Source of the DNA: Urechis unicinctus
Lineage: Eukaryota; Annelida; Polychaeta; Xenopneusta; Urechidae
Direction of reading: 5' to 3'
Length of the DNA: 64,000 bases
Assembly: GCA_034190875.2 (NCBI GenBank)
Contig: CM067353.1
Span: 37,224,642 to 37,288,641 of the forward strand
Below the pieces are notes generated by a model, which saw only the letters and a program-made list of their open reading frames with translations, had not been told where the DNA came from and did no database searches. The position numbers and the translations under genes are program-made. Positions 60,568-64,000 of the stretch are shown in pieces (within the stretch, counting starts at the first letter, position 1; each line of letters begins with the position of its first letter).

Positions 60568-62774
60568 TTGAATTAATTGTTAGACGAATGTTCTCTTCCG
60601 TAATAACATTTATATACATATGTAGAGGTATTCATGAACTTTCACAAATCTTGAAGCCGGTCCAACAACAATCGCTCGGCTTTCGTTTCCATGTAAATAT
60701 CCCTGCTATTTTTACATCGGTTGATTGATATTCGCCATGGCGCCGAGCATCAAGCTCATGCCAATTGAGATAGGGTCAGTTTTGTTCAAGCGATACCATA
60801 TTCAGCATCATGCAGGGAGTATGTCTTGTGGTCGGAAGTCGAGGCGTGCGAACGTGCTATTTTGAATTGATAAAACAATGATGCATAACTCTTTTAAATG
60901 GCAACGGCGATAAATGTTCTTAAGTTTGATCAAATAAGCGTATAGCTGTAACCTCTTGAAACAATTCGACATATTGACATAACGAGGTAGCTTAGCAGTG
61001 TGGCGCATCATGTAATTTTTAGATGACGGACATACACGGTAATTGAAGGATACAACGGTCATAAAAGAAAACCGATCATTTAATGTAAAATAAATCGTGA
61101 TTTTACTGAATCCTTTACCTGTCTTAAAGTAAATCAAAACGTATCGCGAGCGTAAATAACAACGGATTAGTATCTAGAGACTCAAATAAATGTATCCGTT
61201 ATAAATGTAACCTTTGGCGCAATTTCGATCATACATTTTCATGTTTGGCTTCAAGCTTTAAGTCTGTAATAACCATCGGCTGTCTCCCTGTATTCATAGA
61301 CTATCTGAAATATATGTGAATGGGTGAAATGTTTCATGTTAGGCTTCTAGCTTTAAGTCTGTAATTCACCATCGGCTGACGCCCTATATCCATAGACTAT
61401 CCGAGATATATGTGTATGGGTGAAATATTTCTTAAAAGCAGTTTCGTCGCGTTGAGGCAGCTGATTTTTAAGCCCACAAGAATTTCAATGGATGATGTAT
61501 CGATTAATAAGTACAGACCAAGTATTGCAACAGTTTCTAACATGAGATGATAATTGACGTTCAGGGATGATCCTTGGTATGCCAAATCGGGCACATCATT
61601 CTTCTCATTTTAAAGATAAGACATCGCCCCCGATGTTACTTTATTTAAGAAATAACACTTCTATGCTATACTTCAAACGAAATAACGCCACCAGCTGCAT
61701 AACATAAATATAAATAACAAAAGCCTTATTTTATGAAAACCGACATAAATGCAGCTTATCAGGATGAGCGAAATGACCTCGAGCAAAGATAAAGTATTTC
61801 AATCTACATTGTAAACGATAAATGGACTTGAGGTGAGTAGTATTTCAAAGATATGTTTCCCATGTCCTTGTATTTAGTGTTCCTGTATATGCATGGTCAA
61901 TATGATGATATTATTTACGATCGAATGTGGCGATTCGACGAAATATTTTCGCGACAGAAGGAAATAGCATCAGTCTAGTACAAAATTCACACTAATGATA
62001 GTTCACGGTGCCATTTCTTATCATTCAGCAGGAGTTTAGTTGATGCTGCCAAAAGGTTCATTATAAAGACGTGTGCTGTGGGGTATGATTGCAGGGAATA
62101 ATCATCATATCGGGGCTAGGTCCATAATTGTGGCAACAATAGTTACTGTCTAGTTTTGTACTTCGACGATTGTATGAAAGCTGTACCAAGATAATATACC
62201 ATAAATATGATGCTTTTAATGGTACACATCTACCGCTGCATTAACTGCGTAGTACAACGGACAATTAGCATCCGTCTAAGTGGTTTGAGAGCGTCCCAGG
62301 ACTGAATATATTGCGGTTGCAGTAACATAATATAAAATATTCGCCCTGCAGTTGGGCTTTCGTATCTATAATTAGGAGACTTAAGTCGCATTCTATTCAT
62401 GGTGACCAACAACACTAATAATCAGCCGATGTTATTGCTGACTATCACATTAATTTAATTCTCCACCTGGTACCTTCCCTTACACTTGAGATATTCCTTG
62501 TGAATGTTAGCATAATATGCAGGTGCAGTAAATAATAATCGAATTGCGCATCTAAGGTAACATGGGCAGCAAGCCGAGGAGTAGTAGAGCTATTCAAGCA
62601 GCCGTTTGCTCTTCCATTGGCGGCGACTATTTAAGCGAGACATACTGTTTATCAGCCACAAAAAATAATGACCTCACCCCTTCTTTTTTATCGTTTATGT
62701 TGTCGATAAGAACAGCTAGTACAGATCATACCCATTGAGTTGAGGGTCATTGCGCTACTTTCTTTGTGAACTCT
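60568..62774. repeat. Macrosatellite unit 3, block C (more diverged, truncated)
   Basis: Same start as units 1 and 2. It keeps about 500 bases (61,430-61,900) missing from both of them and also found in part at 31.3 kb. It ends abruptly at about 62,774 where it jumps to block A sequence. Confidence 0.95.
61240..61429. repeat. Local tandem duplication, 95-bp period
   Basis: Two copies of a segment containing 'ggcttc(a/t)agctttaagtctgtaat', 'accatcggctg' and 'gggtgaaat'. Units 1 and 2 have only one copy (32,865 and 47,345). The copies differ at several sites, so the duplication is not very recent or the two have diverged quickly. Confidence 0.92.
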
Positions 62775-63958
62775 TGTTCGATTATGATACACAATTAAGT
62801 GCCAATAATGACATAACATAGCTTCCGACCTCAGGTGTTAAACATCATAATTATGCTATCAGCGCAGTTTCATGACTTACCTTTGGCATGACCGCTATGT
62901 GTTAGATTCATTGCCACCATGACACCTAAGCAGCTTTCAACAAGGTTTTGAAAGTTTTCCGGATTTTCGACACTAGGGAAATGTATATATGTATCTGTAG
63001 CATACTGAATATTTTCCATGCTACGCAAATGTGTGGCTCGGGTGATCGCTGATTCCATTATTGCTGCGGAAAACGGAAACAAATACGGATTTTTATTGGT
63101 CCCGGATTTACATGATGTAGCTATGATTCTATGCTTATTTATGATAGTGTTTTAGTGTGAAATTAGATTTTGCTGCTGCTTCGCTTAATGGTTACACCGT
63201 CTGCTAATAATGTTGCTCCCATTTTGGCGACCCGCCCGCACAGATCATGTTTAAGACTATTAGTAGAAATTGGATTAGTTTGTTGTGCAGATGACAATAG
63301 CAACGGTGACCAATTGTGAACGGCTGCCTCATTAATGTATATTTTGCTGAGCCAGTCAACAATGTAATGCCAGTCATGGTTGACGAGATTTAACGATTGG
63401 TTCAGCTTGATGAGCTGCGGGATGGCAATTAAAAATATGCAATCTATTATTATTCAGACCAAAGTTTACCGTCGACGGAAGCAGGTAATGAGGCAATGCA
63501 GCATTCAGACAGCCGGATACTTCACTGTCAATGATACAACAATGTGATCATTTGATAAATGACACATTGTCGACAGAGAGCGTAATGTGTCTATCATAAT
63601 AAGAGTTAATGTTTGTTTCATGTAATCATGTGCTTCGGTTACGACGATTTGTGCTAGAATGTGTTCGTGCTTTACATATAACAGCCATATTGCGTTTCTT
63701 TATATATCAAAAGACCAAAACATGACTGACCAAATATGCAATGTTATTTAAGCCTGCATTCTAAATATATGTATTAATTGATTAATCATTCCAAGTGTTT
63801 TGTTTTAATGGGCGACTTAGTAGATAATGATTCATCTGGAATAGAATGTCATGCTATAAAACCAAAGGCAGGTAAAATATTTTGCAACTGAGTGGAAGAG
63901 TGCATGCATCACAGACGAGCAGCATCTAATCGCATACTGAACACACCTTAGCTAGCAA
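62775..63958. repeat. Macrosatellite unit 3, block A (partial)
   Basis: It matches old block A from about 21,270 to 22,222 and then 24,350 to 24,565, and the corresponding parts of units 1 and 2. It does not have the relocated piece found at 43,222 and 57,862. A 70-codon minus frame at 62,870-63,082 has no support in the other copies. Confidence 0.92.
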
Positions 63959-64000
63959 CAGTTCGCGCTGCCGCGCTGCCAGGTTACAGTAAGATCACTA
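63959..64000. other. Junction to non-homologous, GC-richer sequence at the window end
   Basis: Homology with 24,565 stops here and the last 40 bases are locally GC-rich ('gcgctgccgcgctgccagg'). Too short to identify. Confidence 0.5.

Overview
The window is gene-poor eukaryotic nuclear DNA. It is AT-rich, CpG is not obviously depleted, there is no operon or dense coding, and almost no open frame exceeds about 120 codons outside (TA)n runs, which translate as Ile-Tyr repeats. Bacterial, phage and organelle origins are very unlikely. I cannot name the organism: an invertebrate or protist with little CpG methylation would fit. I found no recognisable protein family, rRNA, tRNA, CRISPR array or telomere repeat.

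The dominant structure is a macrosatellite with layers of different age. From 31,871 two almost identical units of about 14.35 kb lie in direct tandem (unit 1, 31,871-46,232; unit 2, 46,233-60,567). A more diverged and internally deleted third unit starts at 60,568 and runs off the window. Each full unit has the order C (including a segment seen only in units 1 and 2), B, D (with two (TA)n arrays and a perfectly conserved nested inverted repeat), A, and E (with two more (TA)n-derived arrays).

Upstream, 14.9-31.6 kb holds older, scattered copies of the same blocks (C fragments at 15.2, 16.3 and 17.6 kb; A at 18.3-27.6 kb; B at 28.9-30.65 kb; another C fragment at 31.3 kb). These keep segments that the newer units have lost. 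Further left (0.6-15.2 kb) a still older layer of short diverged duplications is visible. Comparing copies shows successive deletions, one local relocation and reciprocal indels between units.

Inside the blocks are short frames that stay open between copies and some look protein-like. In the three alignments I counted by hand, substitutions do not favour third codon positions, and several frames are broken in one copy. They are best read as chance frames or relics, not proven genes. The best coding candidates are an unusually C-rich insert at 27.84-28.83 kb, with about 200 open codons rich in Ser, Pro and Thr (possibly a decayed mobile-element ORF), and a 121-codon frame at 8,044-8,409. No pathway or gene cooperation can be inferred. 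The interest of the window lies in how this large repeat grows and decays.
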